Shown in pieces: positions 43,601 through 51,610 of a stretch of 64,000 bases of DNA. The position numbers were made by a program, and so were the translations under genes. The DNA is taken from positions 1 through 64,000 of the forward strand of contig BNUU01000001.1 in NCBI GenBank assembly GCA_025997595.1, written 5' to 3'. Every line of letters starts with the position of its first letter. Within the stretch, counting starts at the first letter, position 1. The notes beneath the pieces were generated by a model. The model did no database searches, had not been told where the DNA came from, and saw nothing but the letters and a program-made list of their open reading frames with translations. Source of the DNA: Spirochaetia bacterium. Its GTDB lineage: Bacteria > Spirochaetota > Spirochaetia > Treponematales > Breznakiellaceae.

Positions 43601-44402
43601 CGGTGTCAGATAATTGGAGGAGTGAATCAAAGTAAGAACGGAGTTCTGTTTCTTTGGGGAAAATTATTTTACCGGTTTTAAATGGTTCCAGCAGGGGGAT
43701 AAGCAGATTAAGAAAATTGTCTTCTCCGTCATAGTCTGAAATTATCCGGATAAGTTCCTGCAGTTTTTCTGTGATAAGGGCGGTTGTTTTTGACCATTCT
43801 CCGCAGACAAGAGAAAACTGTTTTCTGATATCCGCGATAAAATCCGGAGGCTCATCAATATAACTGTAGCGGGAAACCGTGGCGGCAAATATATCCTCCG
43901 CAAGTTTTGCCGGTCCCTTTCTGCGGTACAGTTTTCTGATTGCCGGGTGATCCCGGTGGGCAATCAGGAAGGGAAGGGCTTCTTCCGCCGCCATTTTTTG
44001 GCACCGCTCCTCGTCAACCGCAAAGTCAGGCCGTATTCCGTAACGGGAAGCGGCCTGTTTTACAATAGAAACGCTGTAGGAATCCAGGGTTTGTATCCGG
44101 GCGTGAAAAAAATCATTCACCGCATCCTGGGCGCGTTTTTGTTTTATTCCCCGGTCATGTGAGGCAATATAAGACAGGGTGTAGTAGATACGCTGATACA
44201 TTTCTGCGGCGGCCTTCCGGGTAAAGGTGAGGGTAAGTATCTGGTCCGCCTGATAATTCTTTTCGGTCACCAGGTACGCATACCGGATCGCGAGGACCGA
44301 TGTTTTGCCCGAACCCGCCCCTGCGGCCACCACCGCGTTTTCTTCACAATAGGCGGCTTTTTGCTGTTCTTTATTGAGTTGTATCAGCGGCTTATCACCC
44401 AT
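40644..44402 (-). CDS. addA: AddA-like helicase-nuclease (UvrD family)
   Basis: A 1252-residue subunit of the AddAB/RexAB recombination complex. It has the UvrD-type Walker A AGAGSGKTS near 27-35, LTFTRKAAAEMYQRI, the Walker B region MIDEFQDNN, GDEKQSIYRFRGAD, the LMTIHKSKGLEFPVVF motif and VAMTRAEKEL. A C-terminal PD-(D/E)XK nuclease domain shows GTIDLLFTEGD and VVDFKTD near 1190. It processes double-strand breaks to 3' overhangs for RecA. The start overlaps the end of addB by 8 bp, so the two are coupled. Confidence 0.92.
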   Translation of the reverse strand: MGDKPLIQLNKEQQKAAYCEENAVVAAGAGSGKTSVLAIRYAYLVTEKNYQADQILTLTFTRKAAAEMYQRIYYTLSYIASHDRGIKQKRAQDAVNDFFHARIQTLDSYSVSIVKQAASRYGIRPDFAVDEERCQKMAAEEALPFLIAHRDHPAIRKLYRRKGPAKLAEDIFAATVSRYSYIDEPPDFIADIRKQFSLVCGEWSKTTALITEKLQELIRIISDYDGEDNFLNLLIPLLEPFKTGKIIFPKETELRSYFDSLLQLSDTECIDKAEADPLQKIILQNLEYIYRLKAVALGSGKKVQEVKDAKDILKEFRTIFGTFSSLAVFCMQAGIILSLMSLLNTFQKIYLDKKRAEGALTFNDVARLARSILINHRDIRDNEKTAFKAIMIDEFQDNNALQKDLLFLLAEKFERKEKSVPKAADISPGKLFFVGDEKQSIYRFRGADVSVFRKLQEELTAAALPLSTNYRSSPVLIGAFNALFGGSEFDPPGEKPPGVYDSVFVPDLPKDSSAAGSGGIPLPPYEAIYTPLRAGRENPGRISICILDQGAQAQDDNEDTDSDTDEQLKSDENEAIFVAEGIKKILGEKKYTPDDIAILFRAHGPQKVFEKHLRLLNIPYASEGISGFFSDGPVNDMLAALRLIAYPLDTEAYAVMLRSPFVGLSMKGLALCLAQYHQIKAETGGAPPPFSDAVLELLGEEDRSRFAQGRDLYQRSCKKAERSGIGEMISHFWYTEGYRYETEWNTQTVVYRELYDYLFNLAVKADEETMSLAGFTDRLRSLQESGERLEDMDIPLERSGAVRLMTIHKSKGLEFPVVFLCCCGKHGRNNSNDAEVYASDTAGLSFNPPLPPECSNMADVKRNFFYEQGRMEEKRKQTAELRRLLYVAMTRAEKELYISGGFSFGKDSQDTGSLAERLKIAVNAKKEAKEAVEMIKGDAILDNDTFFGLLLPAVAARIPDGDAPEASGLLSFLNLESIPVYTEERIKSRERQAAVYTNDRKGLLKFLTDTDPFYQKADSITTAEIINDHRTPTSFKEHIPAGAAGNFKISTEYSGAASADVFEKVDPILKRFLQKEGSLSPADFGAIAHACVEALLNKREALIPPRLGGHLSLAEADTLLAAGKKLAERFMQSPLGHIAEHPAKLPAGDAEIRKSEYQFRSLIKDSARRNMFINGTIDLLFTEGDTVHVVDFKTDNSENPAEHIPQMAFYYRAASELFDKTKTCRIWLYYLRSGHAVEITGAAKNAAPSAFR

Positions 44403-47400
44403 GAAAAACTCCCTGTCTTTGCAGCTGTCGTTCCCGTTCTACGGTATAGATGGTCCGGCACACGGTGTGGTACGCACAGGACGCACATTTTTTGTCGCCG
44501 GTACTAATGGTGGTAAATTCGCAGCTTTGTATTTCCTGCGCATACCGGGCGGTTTTTTCGCCAAACTCATTCATGATCATATTAAATGGATCGGCTGTAT
44601 CATTACTGTCGGTACGCATGATCCGGTCTTTTTCACGATAGGGGGTCTTTTTTCCGTTTATTGCATCCTCTATCATACCGAATATCACCGTTGGTTTTGT
44701 CTGAAATATGCTGAAAAAGAGGGCCCCTTCTATTGGTTTGCTTCCGTTCTTTTCCGCCAGGGTCAGATACATCGGGAGTTGAAAATTTTCAAGCCCCGTT
44801 TCCCCGTTGCCGATACAGAGCCTGCGATCCGGGGCCTTACCCAGTTTGAAATCCACGATAATGTTGGCCGGGTTTTTAGCATCACTATTTACCTGTTCAA
44901 GAATACAATCAATAACCCCGGTGAGGTAATAGCCCTGATTAGGCGCGTCCCAGGTGTAATTTTTTTCGGTTCCAAGGATCCGGTAATTCGCAAAGTACCG
45001 CAGAAAGGCAATGAGGAATACCGCAATCTGTTCCTGCACCGCCCCCTGCTGTTCCCGGAGCAGACGCAGTGTTAGTGCGCTCAAGTCATATCTTTCACCG
45101 GATAGATCCGGAAGTCCTGCAAATGTTTCGTTCACACTATTGGCAAGAAAATTCCGGTATGCCACGGAGAGCATTTCATCTTTTTGCAGGGAGAGGATGC
45201 CGCCCTCCTTTTGCATAAGGGTGTTGAAAAAATGTTCCAGTACCGCATGATACAGGGAACCTAAAATATTTTCAGCCATCAGGGTGGTTTCCATGCGGAC
45301 ATCTTCCAGTTTAAGGATGTTGCGGAAGAGCCACTGCATGGCGCACCGGTAATAAGGTTCCATGCCGGAAGCCGATACCCGTATCTTGCCGGAACATGCC
45401 GCCGAGGCTTGCTTCCCTGCGGGAAGCTTGGGCCGAGGTTCCCTTCCGGCAAAATCGGCGCTGCGGTAACGTTTCTGTATCAGTTCTGTAAGCAGGTTTT
45501 TTGCGGGTCCGCCATTTGCGCCGGTATCACCCGTATACTGCCGGCGTTTAAGCCACACAGTAAAACTTTCTTTCTGCAATGAATGAAGATTCGGCGGGAA
45601 GACGGGGCTTGTTTTGCCGGCCTGCAGGTCCTGAAAGAAGCCGCGTTCCCCCTGATAGGCGTCCCGGGCAAATGAATGGGTATCGGTTTCCCCGTAGCGG
45701 ATCCGGGGCTTTTCGGTTATATTAAGAACGCTGTGGGGAATGGCATAACCGGAAAAGGACTGCTGTGCGCAAAAAAAGGCGGCGGGTTTTTCTGAATTGA
45801 GTTTGTGCAGATTGATGAAGGCCTCAGATGCATCCTGGTCCCGAATATCAAGTTTATCACGTTTACTGCGGGGCAAAAAAGCAAGCCGGGAAAAAACCGC
45901 CGTAAGATTATCCTGGGTCGCACCCAGAACGATATGGCATTCAAAGGGCGCGGGAGCCGCAGTGCGGTATGGGAGAATGGAAACCCCGGAAGAAGTTTCC
46001 TGGGGAAGATATGTCTTTTCCTGCAGATGTTCTACAAAAAAAGCATACGGGTCCGGGGCTTTGATATCAGGAAATGATTTTTCGATCTCGATCAACAGGA
46101 GTAATTCAGACACACAGCGGGAAAGGATCAGGTCTGTTTCGGGAAGACATTCATCCATATTGAGAAAATCTCCCCGGAAGATAAAATACTGTTTGCGGAT
46201 TTCTTCAAACGACGCGGCACTGCATATATTAACCACATCCTTTTTAAGGGTGCGGTACAGTGCCCGTTCTTCCCGGCTCCCCGCAGGGGCGCTGAATGCG
46301 TCTTCCCACACATCAATCCTTTTATCAGACTCTGTCCAGGAACAGATACAGTTATTTTTAATCCCAAAATCAATGAGCCGATCGATGAGGGCCCTGTCTT
46401 TCCAGGGAAGGTGACTGTTCAATAAAAGATTTGCTATTGAATCAAAGGAAAAGCCCCGGGAAAAACAGTTTGACAGGGCCGGAAAAAATTGACCCGCAGG
46501 CCAGGATGCCAATGGTTTCCCCGCACGGTGAACCGCCGGAATGTTCCGGTTGGCAAATTCCCGGAGCAGGTAGGGTTCATAGTTTTCCGCCGTCAATCCC
46601 CCCGGCGCCGTATCAGGGATACTTACTACGATGGCATCCCAGGGAATTTTTTCATTTTCAACCAGGGCACGGATGTACAGGGCCGCTTCGGTAATTTCGC
46701 TGCGGGCGTTGGTGTAGAAAAAAGTTTTGCTCATTTTTGCCGCAGCGCCTGAGTCTGCCAGCCGCACGATGGTGACCTGTTCCGCCGCTTCAAGGAGGGC
46801 TTCGTATTCAGCGAAGTCCGTCAGGGATTCTGAAAAAAAGATAAAACACTCTTTGCCCTTATCATCAAAGGGCGGCTTCTCCCAGGCCGGTTCAAACAGG
46901 CCATGGGTGTCAAGGAATTGCCTGTACGTAAGCGCGAGGGTGCAGAGGTCACGGTCATCGTCGTCAAAATCGCCATCGATGGCTGCAACAGTCTCTGCGG
47001 CAGAAACGCTTCTGCCGGTTGTTTTTTCAAACCAGGAGCCTAACTGGGAAAGTATCCCCGTGAGCCATGGTACAAAGGAGGAAGCGGTGTGGGCGTATTC
47101 GGGGGGGATAAGGGAAATGAACAACGGTGTTTTGCCTGATTTGCAAAGCTCCGCGTTTTCCTTTATCAGGCGGCTTATAAAGATTTTTCGCAGAAGTGAG
47201 GGCACACTTTTTTTGTCATGCATCCGGGATCGGATGGATTCCTGTTTGAAGGTGTCCCAGGCGATGAACTGTTCCATTGCCACCGTCCCGCCGTCCCGGA
47301 GCTTCAAAAGCCGGTCGGCCCAAAGGTCCGCCGCAATTCCCGTGGGGAACACAAAGAGGGCCCTGGGATTTTTGCTCTTTTCCAGGAGCAGGGCTTCGAC

Positions 47401-47421
47401 AGGGTTAGTATGCGGGATCAT
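44395..47421 (-). CDS. addB: AddB-like nuclease subunit
   Basis: About 1008 residues. The N-terminal helicase-like region is degenerate, with no clear Walker A, as in RexB-type subunits. The C-terminal PD-(D/E)XK nuclease has GVIDCILEQ and IIVDFKLGKAPD. Four Cys likely bind a [4Fe-4S] cluster: one in YYRCAMQWLF and three in CASCAYHTVC near the end. I chose the ATG at 47421: a TATACT box ends 6 nt upstream and there is no Shine-Dalgarno. A GTG at 47454 would lie upstream of that promoter. It is the first gene of the addB-addA operon. Confidence 0.88.
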   Translation of the reverse strand: MIPHTNPVEALLLEKSKNPRALFVFPTGIAADLWADRLLKLRDGGTVAMEQFIAWDTFKQESIRSRMHDKKSVPSLLRKIFISRLIKENAELCKSGKTPLFISLIPPEYAHTASSFVPWLTGILSQLGSWFEKTTGRSVSAAETVAAIDGDFDDDDRDLCTLALTYRQFLDTHGLFEPAWEKPPFDDKGKECFIFFSESLTDFAEYEALLEAAEQVTIVRLADSGAAAKMSKTFFYTNARSEITEAALYIRALVENEKIPWDAIVVSIPDTAPGGLTAENYEPYLLREFANRNIPAVHRAGKPLASWPAGQFFPALSNCFSRGFSFDSIANLLLNSHLPWKDRALIDRLIDFGIKNNCICSWTESDKRIDVWEDAFSAPAGSREERALYRTLKKDVVNICSAASFEEIRKQYFIFRGDFLNMDECLPETDLILSRCVSELLLLIEIEKSFPDIKAPDPYAFFVEHLQEKTYLPQETSSGVSILPYRTAAPAPFECHIVLGATQDNLTAVFSRLAFLPRSKRDKLDIRDQDASEAFINLHKLNSEKPAAFFCAQQSFSGYAIPHSVLNITEKPRIRYGETDTHSFARDAYQGERGFFQDLQAGKTSPVFPPNLHSLQKESFTVWLKRRQYTGDTGANGGPAKNLLTELIQKRYRSADFAGREPRPKLPAGKQASAACSGKIRVSASGMEPYYRCAMQWLFRNILKLEDVRMETTLMAENILGSLYHAVLEHFFNTLMQKEGGILSLQKDEMLSVAYRNFLANSVNETFAGLPDLSGERYDLSALTLRLLREQQGAVQEQIAVFLIAFLRYFANYRILGTEKNYTWDAPNQGYYLTGVIDCILEQVNSDAKNPANIIVDFKLGKAPDRRLCIGNGETGLENFQLPMYLTLAEKNGSKPIEGALFFSIFQTKPTVIFGMIEDAINGKKTPYREKDRIMRTDSNDTADPFNMIMNEFGEKTARYAQEIQSCEFTTISTGDKKCASCAYHTVCRTIYTVERERQLQRQGVFHG

Positions 47422-47427
47422 GATGAT

Positions 47428-47479
47428 AGTATACACGCTGAAAAGTTTATTCACAAGCGGTATTCTTTAATGGTATAAT
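47428..47479. promoter_or_regulatory. Divergent promoters sharing one -35 site (addB and cupin)
   Basis: Minus strand: TTGTGA (47456-47451), 17 nt, TATACT (47433-47428), then 6 nt to the addB ATG. Plus strand: TTCACA (47450-47455), 18 nt, TATAAT (47474-47479), then 16 nt to the cupin ATG. The two -35 boxes occupy the same bases on opposite strands, so only one polymerase can bind at a time. Confidence 0.58.
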
Positions 47480-47495
47480 ATTATATTATAAGCAA

Positions 47496-47957
47496 ATGAG
47501 CGTATACCTTGACAGCCGGGAAGATCCCGCATACTGGATAAACGAACTGGACCTCAAGCCCCATAACGAAGGAGGCTGGTACCGGGAAACCTGGCTTTCC
47601 GATCAGGTGATCCCCGCCGGCAGTCTGCCCCCGGACTACGGAGAAAGCCGCCGCGCAAGCAGCCTGATCTATTATCTGCTCCGGGGGGAGGAAGTTTCCC
47701 GCTGGCATAAAGTCCGTTCGGCGGAAATCTGGCTTTGGCATGCCGGGGGCCTTTTGGAACTCAGCCTGGGCGGCAGGGGAGAGAAGCCCGTTTTTGAAGA
47801 GGCCCAACTTTTGGGCAGCAGCCCTGACCGGGGCGCGCTTTTTCAGCGGGTAGTAGGCGCCGGGGTGTGGCAGTCCGCAAAAATCCGGGAGGGAACCTTT
47901 GTGCTGGTTTCCTGCGCCGTGTCCCCCGCGTTTCACTGGAAGGACTTTACGGTATAG
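47496..47957 (+). CDS. Cupin-fold protein, DUF985 family
   Basis: A 153-residue single-domain cupin of the DUF985/cupin_5 type. Landmarks are LKPHNEGGWYRETW (about 20-33), LIYYLLRG, WHKVRSAEIWLWHAG, and the C-terminal SCAVSPAFHWKDF. The biochemical role is not established; sugar-related binding is often suggested for the family. There is no Shine-Dalgarno; TATTAT ends 6 nt before the ATG and a stronger TATAAT lies further up, so the leader is absent or very short. It is divergent from addB. Confidence 0.85.
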   Translation: MSVYLDSREDPAYWINELDLKPHNEGGWYRETWLSDQVIPAGSLPPDYGESRRASSLIYYLLRGEEVSRWHKVRSAEIWLWHAGGLLELSLGGRGEKPVFEEAQLLGSSPDRGALFQRVVGAGVWQSAKIREGTFVLVSCAVSPAFHWKDFTV

Positions 47958-48057
47958 ACTTTTGGTGAGGTATGTATTTCATACGCCCAGGGGTATTAGG
48001 CGAAAGAAGTTCCGTATATTGGGAGTTATGTACAATTAGCAATGAAATTTTTGACTA

Positions 48058-48086
48058 TTGCCATTATAATAATTTTGTGATAAAAT
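48058..48086 (+). promoter_or_regulatory. Strong leaderless-type promoter of the first cassette gene
   Basis: TTGCCA (48058-48063) and TAAAAT (48081-48086) have a 17-nt spacer, and the ATG is 6 nt beyond the -10 box. No ribosome binding site is present. Confidence 0.6.
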
Positions 48087-48092
48087 TTATTC

Positions 48093-48896
48093 ATGAATAA
48101 GATATTTGATGCTTTATTAAAAGAAAGCCAATTTACCAAAGAATTGTTTGATGCTGGATATGAACAAATTGGGAAGGCAAATTATGCTCAAAGAGGGATA
48201 TATTTTCAAGCATTCACAAGTCTATCAACTGGACTTGAACGCATTGGAAAATTATGTCTTATTTTAGATTTTATGGGAAAAAACAACGGGAATTTACCGT
48301 CAGACAATTATATGAAAACTGAAATAGGACATGATATTAATATATTATATAACAAAAGTCAAATTGTTTTGGCAGATTATAGTTTTACATTAAGTAATTT
48401 ACAAAATCTTAATGAAATCATTTATATAAAAATACTAAATATTCTTTCACGTTTTGGAAAAGGGGATAGATATTCAAATATAGATCTTATTGTTAATACT
48501 CGAAATTATAAAGACCCAATAAACGTATGGTATAAAGATGTTGATCTTGATATTTATAAAAATAACATCAAAGAATCAAAAAAGGAATATATTAAAGTAA
48601 TATCAAAATTCATTGATCCACTGATTTCTGAATACACATCTGTTGTTCACACAAGTGAAGATGAGAAAGATATTGATTCAGTTTATCAGTCAAGTATTCA
48701 AGCAAATATAAATGCTGTAGTGGTACCTTATCGTCGATTATATGTTTTTCGAATTATACGATATTTTGTAGAATTACTAGAAAAATTGCAATATCATCTT
48801 CATGATAATGGAATACAAGTGCCATATTTTTCTGAGATTTTTTGCGTATATTCAATGGATGAGTATTACATAAAGAGGCGAAAAACATTAGTGTAG
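48093..48896 (+). CDS. Unrecognised AT-rich cassette gene
   Basis: A 267-residue, mostly helical soluble protein that I do not recognise. The segment RGIYFQAFTSLSTGLERIGK near residues 33-52 is amphipathic and somewhat HEPN-like in flavour, but no Rx4-6H motif was identified, so this is not a call. Base composition is much more AT-rich than the addAB or nag genes, which points to recent acquisition. It is followed 5 bp later by an attC-like site and preceded at 47996 by TTAGGCG, so it has the outline of an integron gene cassette. It may be defence-related given the neighbouring DUF262 gene; inference. Confidence 0.7.
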   Translation: MNKIFDALLKESQFTKELFDAGYEQIGKANYAQRGIYFQAFTSLSTGLERIGKLCLILDFMGKNNGNLPSDNYMKTEIGHDINILYNKSQIVLADYSFTLSNLQNLNEIIYIKILNILSRFGKGDRYSNIDLIVNTRNYKDPINVWYKDVDLDIYKNNIKESKKEYIKVISKFIDPLISEYTSVVHTSEDEKDIDSVYQSSIQANINAVVVPYRRLYVFRIIRYFVELLEKLQYHLHDNGIQVPYFSEIFCVYSMDEYYIKRRKTLV

Positions 48897-48900
48897 CATT

Positions 48901-48968
48901 GCTAACAGCACATAACATACGCTATACGCTGCGCCGTAGTAGCGGCTTGTATAGCTTTTACGTTAGGC
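48901..48968 (+). repeat. attC-like site 1 (integron cassette recombination site)
   Basis: The site begins GCTAAC and ends GTTAGGC, which are complementary outer arms. Inside, GCTATAC (48921) pairs with GTATAGC, and GCCG pairs with CGGC around a short TAGTAG loop, giving an imperfect long hairpin of 68 bp. Order, length and the right-hand GTTRRRY box fit integron attC sites; the left box is a partial match. It lies directly after the 48093 gene in the expected orientation. Confidence 0.65.
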
Positions 48969-49013
48969 GTCATATTTTTGGGTATGCCCGAGACATCGGT
49001 AATTTTTTGGCTA

Positions 49014-49042
49014 TTGTATAAAAATAACTACTGTGATATACT
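49014..49042 (+). promoter_or_regulatory. Promoter of the DUF262 gene
   Basis: TTGTAT (49014-49019), 17-nt spacer, TATACT (49037-49042). A consensus AAAGGAG lies downstream, 6-7 nt before the ATG. The gene thus carries its own promoter inside the putative cassette. Confidence 0.6.
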
Positions 49043-49060
49043 AATATAAAGGAGTTTTTT

Positions 49061-50719
49061 ATGCTTGAAAATACATTGTATGGTTTATTGAGTTCAATGG
49101 ATAATGGGGAATTGGTCTTACCAGCTATGCAGAGACCATTTGTTTGGAAAGAAGACAGACTTTATAGGTTAATGGATAGTCTTTTACGTGGGTTTCCTAT
49201 TGGGGCCGTAATGTTGTGGAAAACAGCAACAGCACAAAGATTTAGGAGCTTCCCAAAAAACATTGACGGTAATGTTGAGCAGATTTTTACATTTGAAACT
49301 TCATCTAATAACAGTAATAAATACCTTGTGTTAGATGGCCAACAAAGATTGACAAGTCTTTATTGTATGTTTAAAGGGACTTATAATAACAAATTGCTTT
49401 ATATAAATATTTTAAGTGGCGATTCAGAGGACAAAGATCCCGGAAATGAATATTATGAATGTCAGTTCTTAACAGAAATTGAGGCTCAAAAAATTAACAA
49501 AGAACAATCAGATGTTTATTTTCTTTCGGCAAAAGAATTAGTGCAAATAAATCCCATACATGCCGCACAGCGTGCATATCAAAAGTCAAGTGAATTAAAG
49601 CTTGATGGTGATCCTGCGAATAAAATTGCTAATGTTTATATACGATGTGCTTCAATTCTTGGTAATTCTAAGTCATTACAAGTTATTACTGTTGATGAAG
49701 ATCAACAACAGCCTGCTCCACTTGAAGAGATATTGGAAATATTTGTCCGGGTTAATTCTGGTGGACTTGTATTACAAAAGTCTGATTTGTTAATGAGTTT
49801 ATTGGATTTAACATGGAACGACATTCAACCAGAATTACAAAATGTCGTTGGCAATATAAAAAGAGACAATCCATATAATATTTCTCGTGATGATGTTTTG
49901 AAAAGTTTATTATTGGCAGAAGGGGCAGAAACTCGATTTGATAGATTGGTTTCAGATAGAACCAAGGTTGAAAATTTGAGTGAAAAATTGCCTGCCCATA
50001 TTACTGGAATTGAAAATGCTTGGAAAATATTATTAGTTATTTTAAAGGATAAATGCAAAATTTATTCTGAACGATTTTTTAGAGGTGGTCACAATTCATT
50101 ATTGCCTTTTGTGATTTATATTTATAAAAATCCTGTACTATCAGATTCTGAAAAAAAGAAAGTTGCTTTTGCCATATACGTTACATTAATATCTGGAATA
50201 TTTGGTAGCGCTGAATCACGGATGAATAGTTTTACAAGAAAACAAATTAAAAACGATATCTCATTTCCTCTGGAAAAGCTCATTGAATTGGTTAAGGTAA
50301 AATATGGAGTTACATCATTGGATTCCTTAATGCGACATAGCCTTGATTTATCATTGAATCTCGCACATGGGGGTATTTCAATAAATAATAATCCTGATGA
50401 ATTACAACGAGATCATATATTTCCTCGGTCAAAAAGACTGGCTGAAAAATTTCCTCCAGAAAAAGTTGATCATTATGCAAATTTCCATTTTTTAAGAGGC
50501 GGAGATAATCTTAATAAATTAGATGTAGAACCAGATATTTGGTTCAAGAACAATGGATATTCGGATTCAGATTTAGCTGGAAGATTATTAACATGGGATG
50601 ATATTAAACCCGGGAATTTTTTAAATATGATTGAAAAACGGGGGCAAAAAATACGTGATAAAGCTTGTGGTATATTTGGTTATACTGAAGATGAAATTAA
50701 TATAATGTTTACTCCGTAA
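49061..50719 (+). CDS. DUF262/HNH protein, GmrSD-type restriction-like
   Basis: A 552-residue protein combining an N-terminal DUF262 domain (LPAMQRPFVWKEDRL, the NTP-binding LDGQQRLTSL near 92-101, FVRVNSGG) and a C-terminal DUF1524-like HNH nuclease segment (LQRDHIFPRSK near 447, then NFHFLRGGDNLNK). This is the GmrS-GmrD architecture of type IV modification-dependent restriction, which cleaves modified phage DNA. The gene is AT-rich, has its own promoter and AAAGGAG, and lies between attC-like site 1 and a truncated attC-like half-site. An anti-phage role follows from the family; the target modification is unknown. Confidence 0.82.
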   Translation: MLENTLYGLLSSMDNGELVLPAMQRPFVWKEDRLYRLMDSLLRGFPIGAVMLWKTATAQRFRSFPKNIDGNVEQIFTFETSSNNSNKYLVLDGQQRLTSLYCMFKGTYNNKLLYINILSGDSEDKDPGNEYYECQFLTEIEAQKINKEQSDVYFLSAKELVQINPIHAAQRAYQKSSELKLDGDPANKIANVYIRCASILGNSKSLQVITVDEDQQQPAPLEEILEIFVRVNSGGLVLQKSDLLMSLLDLTWNDIQPELQNVVGNIKRDNPYNISRDDVLKSLLLAEGAETRFDRLVSDRTKVENLSEKLPAHITGIENAWKILLVILKDKCKIYSERFFRGGHNSLLPFVIYIYKNPVLSDSEKKKVAFAIYVTLISGIFGSAESRMNSFTRKQIKNDISFPLEKLIELVKVKYGVTSLDSLMRHSLDLSLNLAHGGISINNNPDELQRDHIFPRSKRLAEKFPPEKVDHYANFHFLRGGDNLNKLDVEPDIWFKNNGYSDSDLAGRLLTWDDIKPGNFLNMIEKRGQKIRDKACGIFGYTEDEINIMFTP

Positions 50720-50727
50720 ACACAAAA

Positions 50728-50760
50728 TACTGCACATAATATATGCTATGTGCCGTAAAA
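50728..50760 (+). repeat. attC-like half-site 2 (truncated)
   Basis: GCACATAATATATGCTAT (50732-50749) matches the left part of site 1 at 16 of 18 positions, and GCACATA pairs with a following TATGTGC. The right half with GTTAGGC is missing; an IS630-type ORF begins about 100 bp on, so the site may have been broken by insertion. Confidence 0.5.
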
Positions 50761-50857
50761 TCTGAAATTTATGAATAGTCTCACCGCCTCCGTGCGGTTC
50801 GAAGAAAATATAAGAAAAGAAATTATGGTTATTACTTAATTGGACTAACCTAAACCT

Positions 50858-51352
50858 TTACACGGTTTTTTTCCGATTGGGCTTATATCCCCATTTTTTT
50901 AAAATGGCGGCAACCGTAGGCGCTGATATATAGTGGACTATCTTCTTTTCTTGGGCTACATCCGCCAGCAATCGTAATGACCAGCGATCGTATCCGGGAG
51001 GTGGCTTGGTCTGGTAAAGCTCACATATCCGGGCCTCCACCTTTCCGGTTCTGACTCTCATTGACGGCGGCACTTTCCGTTTTTTACGGTTCAGTACCCG
51101 TTCTATCCCTTCTTCCGCATACTGCTTGCTTACCCGGTATATCAAGGCTATTTCACAATGACATCGATCCGCAATTTTTCGCTGCTCCAGTACGGGTTTC
51201 GGCTTACCCTTTCGGTCCGGTTCCTCATTTAATAGCAGCAGAATTTTCGCTCGCACTATCTGCCTGTCCGGGCTATCTCTTTTTTTGGTTATTGCCGCTA
51301 ACCGCTTTTTTTCTAATTCAGTCAGCCTGACCGTATATTTTTTGGGTCTCAT
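50858..51352 (-). CDS. IS630-family transposase N-terminal ORF (orphan)
   Basis: A 164-residue protein with the basic N-terminus and tandem helix-turn-helix region of IS630-type transposases (LTELEKKRLAAITKK, QIVRAKILLLLNE, EIALIYRVSKQYAEEG, ISAPTVAAILKKWGYKP). AAGGAAGGA precedes the ATG. The DDE catalytic part, normally a second overlapping frame downstream, is absent: only about 140 bp separate this stop from the DUF262 gene. It is therefore a remnant or domesticated DNA-binding protein. No terminal inverted repeats could be identified. Confidence 0.72.
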   Translation of the reverse strand: MRPKKYTVRLTELEKKRLAAITKKRDSPDRQIVRAKILLLLNEEPDRKGKPKPVLEQRKIADRCHCEIALIYRVSKQYAEEGIERVLNRKKRKVPPSMRVRTGKVEARICELYQTKPPPGYDRWSLRLLADVAQEKKIVHYISAPTVAAILKKWGYKPNRKKTV

Positions 51353-51553
51353 TTTGTGTCCTTCCTTTTGTACCGGAATAGTATATAACGATCCGTTTAA
51401 ATTTTACAATAGATCATTTTTAGGCCATACCGTATTTTTTTATTTTTAGCAAACATCGCATTTAGACCATTGTTTACGCCATTTACTGCCATTTTTCTGA
51501 AAATGACCGTTAGAAATTACAAAAAATGACCTCGGTTTTATATTATTAGCACT

Positions 51554-51575
51554 TCTAAAAACTGAAGTTTTTGGA
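51554..51575. other. Hairpin upstream of the AAA+ ATPase gene
   Basis: TCTAAAAAC pairs with GTTTTTGGA (one G.T pair) around a TGAA loop. The 258 bp between the IS630 ORF and the ATPase gene holds this hairpin and the AAGGAG ribosome binding site at 51599-51604; I see no gene in it. Confidence 0.5.
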
Positions 51576-51610
51576 GATTCCCATATGTCTGGCTTAAGCA
51601 AGGAGCGCTC

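Noticed and set aside
47988..48002. Full attC site at the left edge of the first cassette
   Set aside because: Only TATTAGGCG is present, with G replaced by A before TTAGGC and no matching left arm. It is kept only as a possible degenerate boundary.
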